A DNA stretch of 64,000 nucleotides, from NCBI RefSeq assembly GCF_900113875.1, contig NZ_FORA01000001.1, positions 496,001 through 560,000 of the forward strand. Direction: 5' to 3'. Positions 7,971 through 16,247 of the stretch are shown here, one piece after another. The position numbers and the translations under genes were made by a program. Every line of letters begins with the position of its first letter. The stretch's first letter is position 1. This DNA comes from Jannaschia pohangensis (GTDB lineage Bacteria; Pseudomonadota; Alphaproteobacteria; Rhodobacterales; Rhodobacteraceae). The notes under the pieces are model-generated. The model saw only the letters and a list, made by a program, of their open reading frames with translations, made no database searches and was not told the origin of the DNA.

Positions 7971-8917
7971 CCCTGAAGCGCCGCCCACATCGCGAGGTCC
8001 CGCTCCGCCGTCCAGATGCGCGGGGTGTCGATGTCCAGCGCCTCGTCATAGGCGCGGGCCACGTTGAACGGCAGGCAGTGTTCATAGATGGCATAGTCGC
8101 CGAACTTCGGGTCGCATTCGGCGCGCACCGCCTCCCAGGCCTCGCGCAGGGTGCCGCCGCGCAGGGCCACGCGGGCGGCGGGCCGATAGGTGGAGCGGAC
8201 GAAATCGCGCGTCGCCTCGATCGCGCCATTGACCCGGTCCGACCCGATCAGGGCACCGCCGCGCCCGGGCGCGATGGCGTCGAGGTCGAAGGCCCGGATC
8301 CGGTCCAGCGTACCGGGCCAGTCGTGGAAATGCCCGTCGCCGCAATAGCAGGCCGAGTGATCCTCGACGATGTCGCCGGTGAACATGACGTTTGCGTCGG
8401 GCACATAGATCACCGCGTCGCCTGCCGTATGGGCGCGGCCGAGGCGCATGATGTCGACGCGGCGACGGCCCAGATAGACCGTCATGCGGTCGTTGAAAGT
8501 GGTGGTGGGCCAGGTCAGGCCGGGAATGCTTTCGTGGCCTTCGAACAGGCGCGGGAAACGCTGGAATTCGCTGTCCCAGTCTTCCTGGCCGCGTTCGGCG
8601 ACCATGGCGCGGGCCGCCTCGGACATGACGATCTGGCTTGCACCATAGGCGGAGGCCCCCAGGACGCGGACGGCGTGATAGTGGGTCAGGACGACGTGGC
8701 TGATGGGTTTGTCGGTCACCTCGCGGACCTTTTCGATGACCTTGGCGGCCAGCCGCGGGGTCGCCTGCGCCTCGACGATCATGACGCTGTCGTCGCCGAT
8801 GATGACGCCGGAGTTCGGGTCGCCCTCGGCGGTGAAGGCCCAGAGGTCGCGGCCAACTTCGTCGAAGGTGATCTTTTTCTCGGTCAGGTCGCCCTGGGAC
8901 GCGAATGCCTTGGTCAT
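7967..8917 (-). CDS. MBL-fold hydrolase-like protein with altered metal motif
   Basis: A 316-residue metallo-beta-lactamase-fold protein. The fold is clear from NSGVIIGDDSVMIVEAQATP, then the loop THYHAVRVLGAS. RAHTAGDAVIYVPDANVMFTGD carries the later His and Asp ligands. The canonical HxHxDH motif reads H-Y-H-A-V-R here, so the Asp and third His that normally bind the second zinc are replaced. The protein may bind one metal or use a different site. Both ends overlap neighbours by ATGA (fumarylacetoacetase before, DinB after), so it is co-translated with homogentisate genes. Its reaction is unknown; a thioester or lactone hydrolase role would be a guess. Confidence 0.8.
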   Translation of the reverse strand: MTKAFASQGDLTEKKITFDEVGRDLWAFTAEGDPNSGVIIGDDSVMIVEAQATPRLAAKVIEKVREVTDKPISHVVLTHYHAVRVLGASAYGASQIVMSEAARAMVAERGQEDWDSEFQRFPRLFEGHESIPGLTWPTTTFNDRMTVYLGRRRVDIMRLGRAHTAGDAVIYVPDANVMFTGDIVEDHSACYCGDGHFHDWPGTLDRIRAFDLDAIAPGRGGALIGSDRVNGAIEATRDFVRSTYRPAARVALRGGTLREAWEAVRAECDPKFGDYAIYEHCLPFNVARAYDEALDIDTPRIWTAERDLAMWAALQG

Positions 8918-9876
8918 TTCATGGCCCTTACTGTTTGGTCGATGGTTCCGAAGATGTTTTTCCCCGCGTCATCCTCCATCCAGATCTGCACCCGGTCGCC
9001 GGGTTGCAGGAAGGGCGTCTTCGGCGCGCCGGTCAGGATCGTTTCGACCATCCGCTGCTCGGCGATGCAGGCGTAGCCGGCCCCGCCATCCGCCACGGGT
9101 TTGCCTGGCCCGCCGTCCAGCTTGTTGGAGACGGTTCCCGACCCGATGATGGTCCCCGCAGCAAGATCGCGGGTCTTGGCGGCGTGGGCGATGAGTTGAC
9201 CGAAGTCGAAGGTCATATCGACGCCCGCATCGACGCGGCCAAAGGCTTCGCCGTTCAGGTCGATCCGCAGAATGCCGTGCAATTTGCCATCGTGCCAGCC
9301 ATCCAGCTCATCCGGGGTCACGGCCACGGGGGCAAAGGCGCAGGCCGGTTTGGACTGGACGAAGCCGAAGCCCTTGGCCAATTCGTTCGGGATCAGATTG
9401 CGCAGGGATATGTCGTTGCAAAGCATCACGAAGCGGATCGCCTTGAGCGCCTGGTCCCGCGTCGCGCCCATGGGCACATGGCCGGTGATGACGGCGATCT
9501 CGCCTTCGAAATCGATGCCCCAGTCGGGATCGCCCGTGATCGGTTCGGCGGGCGCAAGGAAGCTGTCAGACCCGCCCTGATACATGAGAGGGTCGGTCCA
9601 GAAGCTCTCGGGCATCTCCGCGCCGCGCGCCCGACGCACCAGCTCGACGTGATTCAGATAAGCCGACCCGTCGAGGAACTGATAGGCGCGCGGCAGGGGC
9701 GACGCGCAGGCGCTGGACTCAAATGGCTGCCATTCGTCGATGCGCGCGATCTCGGCCCCGTCGAGCATGTCCTGAAGTGTGGCGGCCCCGGCGGGAGACC
9801 ATCTGTGCAGATCGTCGTCTACAACCACCAGACGGCCATCGGGGCGGCCCGCTTCAAGCAGGGTGGCAAGTTTCAT
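8914..9876 (-). CDS. fahA: Fumarylacetoacetate hydrolase family protein
   Basis: A 320-residue FAH-family enzyme. In this operon it most likely cleaves fumarylacetoacetate to fumarate and acetoacetate, the last step of tyrosine/homogentisate breakdown. Family marks are [20 protein letters not shown], the acidic metal ligands in [15 protein letters not shown], and [21 protein letters not shown] and the C-terminal [11 protein letters not shown] follow. At 320 residues it is the short bacterial form, without the extra N-terminal SH3-like domain of the 420-residue animal enzyme. The ATG overlaps the hmgA stop (ATGA), giving strong context support. Confidence 0.88.
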   Translation of the reverse strand: MKLATLLEAGRPDGRLVVVDDDLHRWSPAGAATLQDMLDGAEIARIDEWQPFESSACASPLPRAYQFLDGSAYLNHVELVRRARGAEMPESFWTDPLMYQGGSDSFLAPAEPITGDPDWGIDFEGEIAVITGHVPMGATRDQALKAIRFVMLCNDISLRNLIPNELAKGFGFVQSKPACAFAPVAVTPDELDGWHDGKLHGILRIDLNGEAFGRVDAGVDMTFDFGQLIAHAAKTRDLAAGTIIGSGTVSNKLDGGPGKPVADGGAGYACIAEQRMVETILTGAPKTPFLQPGDRVQIWMEDDAGKNIFGTIDQTVRAMK

Positions 9877-11234
9877 TTCACACCCGGCGTTCCGTCGAAT
9901 TTCTTCTCAAGCGACGTCCAGCAATCGATGTAGTCGTCCTGCAACGGGGCCTCGGTCGCGGCGAAGGCGGTCAGGTGCTGCGGGAAGCGCGTCTCGAACA
10001 TGAAGGACATGGTGTCCGACAGCTTTTCGGCCTTGAGTTCGGCATTCGACGCCCCTTCGAAAGCTGTCTTGTCCGGCCCATGGGGCAGCATCATGTTGTG
10101 CAGCGACAGGCCACCCGGCACGAAGCCCTTGGGCTTGGCGTCGTAAATGCCGTGGATGTTGCCCATCAGCTCGGACATGACGTTCTTGTGGTACCACGGC
10201 GGGCGGAAGGTGTTTTCGGCCACCATCCAGCGGTCGCGGAACAGGACGAAATCGATATTCGCCGTCCCCTCCACCCCTGAGGGCGCGGTCAGCACGGTAA
10301 AGATCGACGGGTCCGGATGATCGAAAAGCACCGCGCCGACCGGGCAATACGTGCGCAGGTCGTATTTGCAGGGTGCATAGTTGCCGTGCCAGGCGACCAC
10401 GTCCAGCGGGCTGTGGCCGATCCGCGTCTCGTGGAACTGGCCACACCATTTGACGGTGACGGTCGAGGGCGCATCGCGGTCCTCGAAGGCGGCGACGGGC
10501 GTCTTGAAATCGCGCCGGTTCGCCATGCAGTTCGCCCCGATGGGCCCCCGCCCCGGCAGCGCGAATTTCTGGCCGTAGTTTTCGCAGACGAACCCGCGGC
10601 ACGGCCCCTCCAGCACCTCGACCCGGTACACCAGACCGCGCGGCAGGATGGCGATTTCCTGAGGCTCCACGTCGATGACGCCCAGTTCGGTGCAAAACCG
10701 CAGACGCCCCTCCTGCGGGACCACCAGCAATTCGGAATCGGCGGAATAGAAATAGGCATCCACCATGCTGTCCGTCACCAGATAAACGTGGGACGCCATG
10801 CCAACCTGGGTGTTCACATCGCCCGCCGTGGTCATGGTGCGCATCCCCGTGAGCCAGGTCAGCGGCGTGTCGGCATGGGGGACCGGATCCCACCGGTACT
10901 GGCCCAGACTGACGATGTCGGCGTCCACATGGGGCGCGGTTTTCCAATACGGAAGGTCGATCTTCGTGAACCGCCCGGTGTGCCGGACCGACGGGCGGAT
11001 GCGATAACACCAGGTCCGCTCGTTCTGGTGACTGGGGGCTGTGAAAGCCGTGCCCGACAATTGTTCGCCATAAAGCCCGTAGTTCACCTTCTGGGGCGAG
11101 TTCATCCCCTGCGGCAGCGCGCCGGGCAGGGCCTCCGTCTCGAAGTCGTTGCCGAACCCGGGCATGTAGCCCGGATGGGTCCCGACCGGCGTGGCGGCCG
11201 TGCGCAGGGTGGCGGAATCGCTGGTCCGGTTCAT
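9873..11234 (-). CDS. hmgA: Homogentisate 1,2-dioxygenase
   Basis: A 453-residue cupin-type non-heme iron dioxygenase that opens the homogentisate ring to maleylacetoacetate. The N-terminal signature [19 protein letters not shown] is unmistakable. The iron-binding region is seen in [18 protein letters not shown] (His and Glu ligands) and the later [11 protein letters not shown] (His). Length is normal for the family. It is the first gene of a six-gene operon, transcribed leftward from a 70-base divergent promoter region shared with a MarR regulator. A GGAGC ribosome site precedes the ATG. Induction through that regulator is inferred from the arrangement and the palindrome between them. Confidence 0.96.
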   Translation of the reverse strand: MNRTSDSATLRTAATPVGTHPGYMPGFGNDFETEALPGALPQGMNSPQKVNYGLYGEQLSGTAFTAPSHQNERTWCYRIRPSVRHTGRFTKIDLPYWKTAPHVDADIVSLGQYRWDPVPHADTPLTWLTGMRTMTTAGDVNTQVGMASHVYLVTDSMVDAYFYSADSELLVVPQEGRLRFCTELGVIDVEPQEIAILPRGLVYRVEVLEGPCRGFVCENYGQKFALPGRGPIGANCMANRRDFKTPVAAFEDRDAPSTVTVKWCGQFHETRIGHSPLDVVAWHGNYAPCKYDLRTYCPVGAVLFDHPDPSIFTVLTAPSGVEGTANIDFVLFRDRWMVAENTFRPPWYHKNVMSELMGNIHGIYDAKPKGFVPGGLSLHNMMLPHGPDKTAFEGASNAELKAEKLSDTMSFMFETRFPQHLTAFAATEAPLQDDYIDCWTSLEKKFDGTPGVK

Positions 11235-11267
11235 CGGATGCTCCTTTCGAAACCTGCTTCGGAGTAG

Positions 11268-11285
11268 TAGTTGCTTTTGTAACTA
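11268..11285. promoter_or_regulatory. Candidate MarR operator between hmgA and its regulator
   Basis: TAGTTGC-TTTT-GTAACTA is an inverted repeat with 7-base arms and one mismatch, in the 70-base gap between the divergent hmgA operon and marR-type gene. Size and symmetry suit a MarR dimer. Its place would let one regulator control both directions. The palindrome is seen directly; binding is inferred. Confidence 0.55.
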
Positions 11286-11304
11286 ACAACAGGTGTTTCG
11301 CCAG

Positions 11305-11739
11305 ATGTCCGATCAAAGCGGGTTCGACCTCAAGGATTTCATGCCCTACCTGCTCAACCAGGCGGCAGATGTGACCAGCCGCCGGTTCGAGGTCTGCTAC
11401 AAGTCACGCTACGGCATGTTGCGGACGGAATGGCGGGTGGTGTTTCACCTGGGCCGCTACGGCGACATGACGGCCAGCGACATCTGCGCCCGCGCCCGCA
11501 TTCACAAGACCAAGGTCAGCCGCGCGATCCGCGCGCTTGAGGTGAAGCGCTATCTGGGCCGGACTGAACGGGCTCATGACCGGCGGCAGGAAACCCTGTC
11601 GCTCACCCCCACCGGGCGACAGGTCTTCGACGATCTCTACCGCGAGGCGGCCCGCTTCGACGCCCAGATGATGGCGCACTTCGACGCGGCGGATCAGGCC
11701 GTTCTGCGACGGCTGCTGACCCGGATCGCGGAACTCTAG
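11305..11739 (+). CDS. MarR family transcriptional regulator of the hmg operon
   Basis: A 144-residue winged-helix regulator. The DNA-binding core is MTASDICARARIHKTKVSRAIRALE followed by the wing AHDRRQETLSLTPTGR, with the DRR motif typical of MarR. I start it at the ATG at 11305 because AGG lies 11 bases before it; a GTG four codons upstream is also in frame. It is divergent from hmgA and shares the intergenic palindrome, so it probably represses or activates homogentisate catabolism in response to an aromatic ligand. Its stop overlaps the stop of the TRAP large permease on the other strand by four bases. Confidence 0.88.
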   Translation: MSDQSGFDLKDFMPYLLNQAADVTSRRFEVCYKSRYGMLRTEWRVVFHLGRYGDMTASDICARARIHKTKVSRAIRALEVKRYLGRTERAHDRRQETLSLTPTGRQVFDDLYREAARFDAQMMAHFDAADQAVLRRLLTRIAEL

Positions 11740-13016
11740 GGCGTCAGGTACGACCCCAGACCAAGCGAGATGAACGGCACATAGGTCACCAGCGTCAGCG
11801 CGAACAGGATGGCCAGGTAGAACGGCCAGATGGTGCGGACGACGTTTTCCATCCGCTCGTTCCCGACGACGCAGCCCACAAACAGACAGGCGCCAACCGG
11901 CGGCGTGGTCAGGCCGAGGCCGAGGTTCATCATCATGATGATGCCGAACTGAACCGGGCTCATGCCGAGGTCGATGACGATGGGCAGGAAGATCGGCGTG
12001 GTGATCAGGATCAGCGCCGCCATGTCCATGATCATGCCCAGAACCAGCAGGGTGCAATTGAGCAGAAGCAGGATGACGTATTCGGAGTCCGAAATCGACA
12101 GCACCGCCCCCGCAAGAAGGTCGGGCACGCGATTGAGCGTCAGAAGATAGGCGAAGGCCGAGGCACAGGCGACCAGGATCATGACCATGGCCGTGGTGCG
12201 CACCGAGACGAGGACCGCGGCCTTGAACCGCTCCCACGTGAGTTCGCGGTAGACGAGCGCGGTTACCAGGATGGCCCAGATCGCCCCGAAAGCGCCGGAT
12301 TCGGTCACAGTCATCACACCCGACAGAACCCCGCCCACGATGATGACGGCGGTCATCAGACCCGGCAGCGCCACGATGAACGAGACGGCAAGGCTGGAGA
12401 GACCCGGGAAAGGCTCGGCCGGATAGCCGCGCTTGACCGCAACCAGCCAGGCCACGAAACCGAGGCAGAGGCACATCAGGATGCCAGGCACGACGCCCGC
12501 GATGAAAAGCTGGCTGATGGGCACGCCGCCGGCCGCAACCGCATAGAGGATCATGTTGTGACTGGGTGGGATGACCACGCCCGCGATGGACGAGGTCACG
12601 GTGACGTTGACGGCATAGTCGCCGTCATAGCCCTTCTCCTTCATCACCGGCATCAGGATCGAACCGAGCGCCGAGGTATCGGCCACTGCCGACCCCGAAA
12701 TGCCGCCGAACAGCATGGAGGAGGCGACGTTGACGACGCCAAGTCCGCCGCGCATCCAGCCCACGGCCCCCGCCGCAAGCTTGACCAACCGCGCCGCGAT
12801 CCCGCCTTGCAGCATCAATTCGCCCGCGAAGATGAAAAAGGGAATCGCCAGCAGCGAGAAGACCGAGATGCCGGAGACGATGCGTTGGAACGCGATGAAG
12901 AGCGGCAGGCCTTCGTAGAGGAAGCCGGTCACGGCCGCGATGCCCAGGCAGTAGGCGACCGGAACCCCGGCCGTGAGGCACAGGAAGAACACGCCGAAAA
13001 GCAGGATGAGTTCCAT
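11736..13016 (-). CDS. TRAP transporter large permease, DctM type
   Basis: A 426-residue integral membrane protein with about 12 hydrophobic segments. Family motifs include ELMLQGGIAARLVKLA, SSMLFGGISGSAVADTSALGSI and IPPSHNMILYA, and the C-terminal half has FGIIMMMNLGLGLTTPPVGACLFVG. It is the large permease of a tripartite ATP-independent periplasmic transporter that takes up an organic acid with sodium or protons. It follows the small permease with a 1-base gap in a GntR-DctP-DctQ-DctM cluster. The substrate cannot be fixed from sequence. Confidence 0.93.
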   Translation of the reverse strand: MELILLFGVFFLCLTAGVPVAYCLGIAAVTGFLYEGLPLFIAFQRIVSGISVFSLLAIPFFIFAGELMLQGGIAARLVKLAAGAVGWMRGGLGVVNVASSMLFGGISGSAVADTSALGSILMPVMKEKGYDGDYAVNVTVTSSIAGVVIPPSHNMILYAVAAGGVPISQLFIAGVVPGILMCLCLGFVAWLVAVKRGYPAEPFPGLSSLAVSFIVALPGLMTAVIIVGGVLSGVMTVTESGAFGAIWAILVTALVYRELTWERFKAAVLVSVRTTAMVMILVACASAFAYLLTLNRVPDLLAGAVLSISDSEYVILLLLNCTLLVLGMIMDMAALILITTPIFLPIVIDLGMSPVQFGIIMMMNLGLGLTTPPVGACLFVGCVVGNERMENVVRTIWPFYLAILFALTLVTYVPFISLGLGSYLTP

Positions 13017-13017
13017 G

Positions 13018-13512
13018 TCAGACGCCTTTCCGGCCAGTCAGAAGTCGGCGCAATTCGTCGAGGCAGAAGACTGCGGTCAGGACACCGCTCAGGCTGACGG
13101 GAATGGCGCGCCAGCCTTCGGAGATGCCCAGAAGCGGGATCTCGCGCTGGACCGTCCGCTCCCACATGACATAGCCCTGCCAGGCCATGATGGCCCCGAA
13201 CAGGCCGAGCGTCACGATGGTGAAGACCACGCAGGCCATGCGCAGCGGTGCGGGCAAGGCGTCGCGGATGAAGTCGACGGCAAGGTGGCTCTGGCGGCGG
13301 ATGCCGACGGCGGCGCCCAGAAAGGCGATCCAGACGACCAGCAGGAGCGAGACCTGCTCGACCCAGGTCGGCGTCGCGTTCAGGACATAGCGGCCATAGA
13401 CCAGCCAGCTGAAGATCAGGATCAGCACGACCATCATCGCGCCCGCCAGGGCCATCACAGCCGAGGCCACGGCATCGAGAAGACGGTCGAGCCGCCCCGG
13501 TTCTGGTGTCAT
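13018..13512 (-). CDS. TRAP transporter small permease, DctQ type
   Basis: A 164-residue membrane protein with four hydrophobic helices. The motif SWLVYGRYVLNATPTWVEQ spans the first loop and is followed by LLVVWIAFLGAAVGIRRQSHLAVDFI, both characteristic of DctQ. The C-terminus is charged (DELRRLLTGRKG). It pairs with the large permease one base downstream and with the binding protein 61 bases upstream. It acts in the inner membrane with DctM as the transporter body. Confidence 0.9.
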   Translation of the reverse strand: MTPEPGRLDRLLDAVASAVMALAGAMMVVLILIFSWLVYGRYVLNATPTWVEQVSLLLVVWIAFLGAAVGIRRQSHLAVDFIRDALPAPLRMACVVFTIVTLGLFGAIMAWQGYVMWERTVQREIPLLGISEGWRAIPVSLSGVLTAVFCLDELRRLLTGRKGV

Positions 13513-13573
13513 TGTCCCGCCCCATGGTTCGGGGGGCCGACATGGCCCCCCGCAGTTACGCCTGTGGCGCGGT

Positions 13574-14542
13574 TCAGTTGACGGCCTGGATCGCTTCGAT
13601 CACGACGCCGAGGTCGGGGTTGGCGGCCAGGAAGCTTTCGTAGACCGGGGCCATGCGCTCTTGGAAGGCGACCTTGTTCTCGACTTCGTTGACCTGCGCG
13701 CCTGCGGCACGGACCTTGTCCAGGCTCTCCTGCTCGCGGGCGGCCCAAAGCTCGCGCTGCGTTACGGCAGAGGCGCGGGCGGCCGCCATCACCTTGGCCT
13801 TGGTGTCATCGTCCAGGGCGTTCCACGATTCGGTCGAAACGCAGAGGCACTCGGGGATGATCAGGTGGTCGGTGATCGAGTAGAAGCCCGCGACCTCGAA
13901 GTGGCCGGTGGACTCGTAGGACGGATAGTTGTTCTCGGCCCCGTCGATGACGCCGGTCTTGAGCGACTGGTAGACTTCGCCGAACGCCATCGGCGTCGCG
14001 TTACCGCCCAACTGGGCCACCATGTCGACGAAGAGGTCGTTGTTCATGACCCGCAGCTTGAGACCTTCGACGTCCGCAGGCGTCACGATCGGGCGCTTTG
14101 AGTTGTAGAAGCTGCGCGAGCCGCTGTCGTACCATGCGAGCGGCACCAGACCTTCGGCTTCCATTGCTTCGGCAAAGATCTCGCCGACGTCGCCGTCCAT
14201 GGCCTTGTGCATGTGATCGACGCTGGAGAAGATGAAGGGCAGCGACAGCACGTTGGTCGTGGGGATGATCGGACCCATCGGGCCCATGTTGAACTGACCG
14301 AACTCCAGCGCGTTATTGCGCACCTGCTCGATGGCGTCGGGCTGCGAGCCGAGCACGCCGCCGTGGAACACCTGAAGGTTCAGGTCCGTCTCGGCGTTCA
14401 CCGTTTCGACGAACTGATCCAGCGCGACGCTGTTTGGATAGCCTTCCGGATGGATGTTCCAGCCGCGCCAGTCCTGGGCGGTTGCAACAAACGGAGCAGC
14501 GGCAACGATGGCGGCTGCGCAGGCGATACGTGTGAATTTCAT
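13574..14542 (-). CDS. TRAP transporter periplasmic binding protein, DctP type
   Basis: A 322-residue solute receptor with a 22-residue signal peptide ending in VATAQD. The DctP fold is shown by YPNSVALDQFVETVNAETD, then NVLSLPFIFSSVDHM and VTPADVEGLKLRVMNN. The last holds the conserved Arg that binds the substrate carboxylate. GEVYQSLKTGVIDGAENNYPSY follows. It captures an organic acid, possibly a sugar acid or dicarboxylate, and hands it to DctQM encoded next. A GGGAGG ribosome site precedes the start. The neighbouring GntR regulator with an FCD domain is common beside uronate or dicarboxylate TRAP systems. Confidence 0.92.
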   Translation of the reverse strand: MKFTRIACAAAIVAAAPFVATAQDWRGWNIHPEGYPNSVALDQFVETVNAETDLNLQVFHGGVLGSQPDAIEQVRNNALEFGQFNMGPMGPIIPTTNVLSLPFIFSSVDHMHKAMDGDVGEIFAEAMEAEGLVPLAWYDSGSRSFYNSKRPIVTPADVEGLKLRVMNNDLFVDMVAQLGGNATPMAFGEVYQSLKTGVIDGAENNYPSYESTGHFEVAGFYSITDHLIIPECLCVSTESWNALDDDTKAKVMAAARASAVTQRELWAAREQESLDKVRAAGAQVNEVENKVAFQERMAPVYESFLAANPDLGVVIEAIQAVN

Positions 14543-14686
14543 GTGGTCCCTCCCGAGGATCTATCGACGACCAGAAATGGCGCGCCGGACATGAGGCCGA
14601 CTGCTTCTCCCTTCGGCCTTACGCTTCGAATACTAGCATATCAGTTGACGGGCGCCAGTAGTGTTTTGAAGATATTTCGAGCCGCT

Positions 14687-15367
14687 TCAATCGTCAAAGT
14701 ATTCCGCGTGATCCCGCCGGATCGCAGCGATGGTTCTGTCGATCCGCGACAGGTGAAGGCGCAGCGCGGCCTCGGCGTCCGCGGCATCGTGGCGCGACAG
14801 GGCGTCGACGATAGCGCGGTGATCGGCGACGAGCTCCACCATCTCATGCGGACCCTTCAGACTGAGGACGCAGATCCGGTCGACCTGCGCCTTCTTCTCG
14901 CGGATCAGGTCATAGGCGAACGGCGCCTGCGCGACCTCGGCGATCCGCTCGTGGAAATTGGCGTCGAGCATGTGGAACCGGCGCCCGTCGCCCGCGTCGG
15001 CACAGGCCTGCTGTTCATCAAGCATACGGTCGAATTCCGGGGCCAGGTCCGGCGTCCAGTTCTGCGCCGCGACCCGAAATACCTCCAACTCGACGGCCAG
15101 CCGGATGAAGCGCGCCGATTGGATGGCCGCGATCGAGAAATTGCGGACAACGGTCGCGCGCTGCGGCTGGATCAGCAGAAGGTTTAGATTGCCGAGGCGA
15201 TTGAAGGCGTCGCGCACCGGTTGGCGGGATACGCCGAACCTGTCCGCCACATCCGCCTCGGACATCTTTTCACCCGGCATGAGGTCGAGCGAGACAATCT
15301 GCTCGTAGAGGCTGTCGTAAACTGCATCGGCAGCTGTGCGGCGGTCCGAAGCGATTGCGAATTTCAT
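14687..15367 (-). CDS. GntR family regulator (FCD domain) of the TRAP cluster
   Basis: A 226-residue FadR-subfamily GntR regulator. The N-terminal winged helix has VYDSLYEQIVSLDLMPGEKMSE then VADRFGVSRQPVRDAFNRL. The all-helical FCD ligand domain has FHMLDANFHERIAEVA and later ELVADHRAIVDALSRHD with metal-binding Asp/His positions. It lies upstream of and in line with the TRAP genes, separated by 144 bases that should hold the dctP promoter. It probably responds to the transported acid or a derivative. I could not pick out a convincing operator palindrome in the gap. Confidence 0.9.
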   Translation of the reverse strand: MKFAIASDRRTAADAVYDSLYEQIVSLDLMPGEKMSEADVADRFGVSRQPVRDAFNRLGNLNLLLIQPQRATVVRNFSIAAIQSARFIRLAVELEVFRVAAQNWTPDLAPEFDRMLDEQQACADAGDGRRFHMLDANFHERIAEVAQAPFAYDLIREKKAQVDRICVLSLKGPHEMVELVADHRAIVDALSRHDAADAEAALRLHLSRIDRTIAAIRRDHAEYFDD

Positions 15368-15527
15368 GGCGACGTTTCCTTGCTTGCTTCGGATTTAAGC
15401 CAGAAAATTCGCGAAATCCAGTGGTTCCGATGTGTTGCGGCCAATGGGCGTGCGTTCTGTGACCGGTTCTCCACCACGATCTGCCGCCTGTGACGGGGTC
15501 GCATTTTCGCCCGGGCAAAATGTCGGA

Positions 15528-16247
15528 TCAGGGCGCGAGCGTCAGGGAGATCCGGCGGTTGGCGCGGCCCTTGTTCTCGATCTTGCCGACGCGGACGTCA
15601 CCGATTTCGCCCGTGCGCGCCACATGAGTGCCGCCGCAGGGTTGCAGATCGACGAGCGACGACTCGGTGCCGATCCGCACCAGACGGATGTGCCCTGCCC
15701 CGCGCGGCGGCTGGACCGACAGGGTCTTGACCAGACCGGGGTTTGCGTCGAGCGCGGCCTCGGTGATCCAGTCGTCGGTCACCGGATGGTCGGCCGAAAT
15801 CAGCTGTCCCATCCGGGCCTGAATGAACTCCCGCTCGTGAATGACTTCCGGCATGTCGAAGTCGAGGCGGGACTTGTCGGCCCCGATCTGGCCGCCGGTC
15901 ACCGGCAGGGGCACCACCACAGACAGAAGGTGCAGCGCCGTGTGCATCCGCATGTGCCGATAGCGCCGGTCCCAGTCGAGGCGCATCTCGACCTCTGCGC
16001 CCACGGGCGGCAAGGGACCCGTCGTCACCGGCAACAGGATGATGGCCTCGCCGTCGCCCTTGACCGCATTCGCCACGTCCCAGACGCCGCCGTCCCAGGT
16101 CAGCCGACCGCTGTCGCCCGGTTGCCCGCCGCCCTGCGCATAGAAGATGGAGCGATCCAGGATCAGCCCGCCTTCGGCGGTATGCGCCGTCACGCGGGCC
16201 GGGGCGGATTTGAGATAGGCGTCCGTTCGGAACAGGGGTTCTGTCAT
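15528..16247 (-). CDS. Alanyl-tRNA editing protein, AlaX type
   Basis: A 239-residue stand-alone editing domain related to the second half of alanyl-tRNA synthetase. It hydrolyses mischarged Ser- or Gly-tRNA(Ala). The zinc motifs are visible: HTALH inside MRMHTALHLLS near residue 100 and CGGTH near residue 205. FYAQGGGQPGDSG is the typical N-terminal glycine-rich motif. Length fits the medium AlaX class. The ATG at 16247 overlaps the MscS-gene stop by ATGA, so it is the last gene of a cysK-mscS-alaX run. A much longer in-frame reading through the channel gene is a shadow. Confidence 0.92.
   Translation of the reverse strand: MTEPLFRTDAYLKSAPARVTAHTAEGGLILDRSIFYAQGGGQPGDSGRLTWDGGVWDVANAVKGDGEAIILLPVTTGPLPPVGAEVEMRLDWDRRYRHMRMHTALHLLSVVVPLPVTGGQIGADKSRLDFDMPEVIHEREFIQARMGQLISADHPVTDDWITEAALDANPGLVKTLSVQPPRGAGHIRLVRIGTESSLVDLQPCGGTHVARTGEIGDVRVGKIENKGRANRRISLTLAP

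Noticed and set aside
14543-14686. An operator palindrome for the TRAP GntR regulator
   Set aside because: I looked for a TGTnnnACA-type site in the gap and found only short imperfect symmetry around CTAG, not enough to report.
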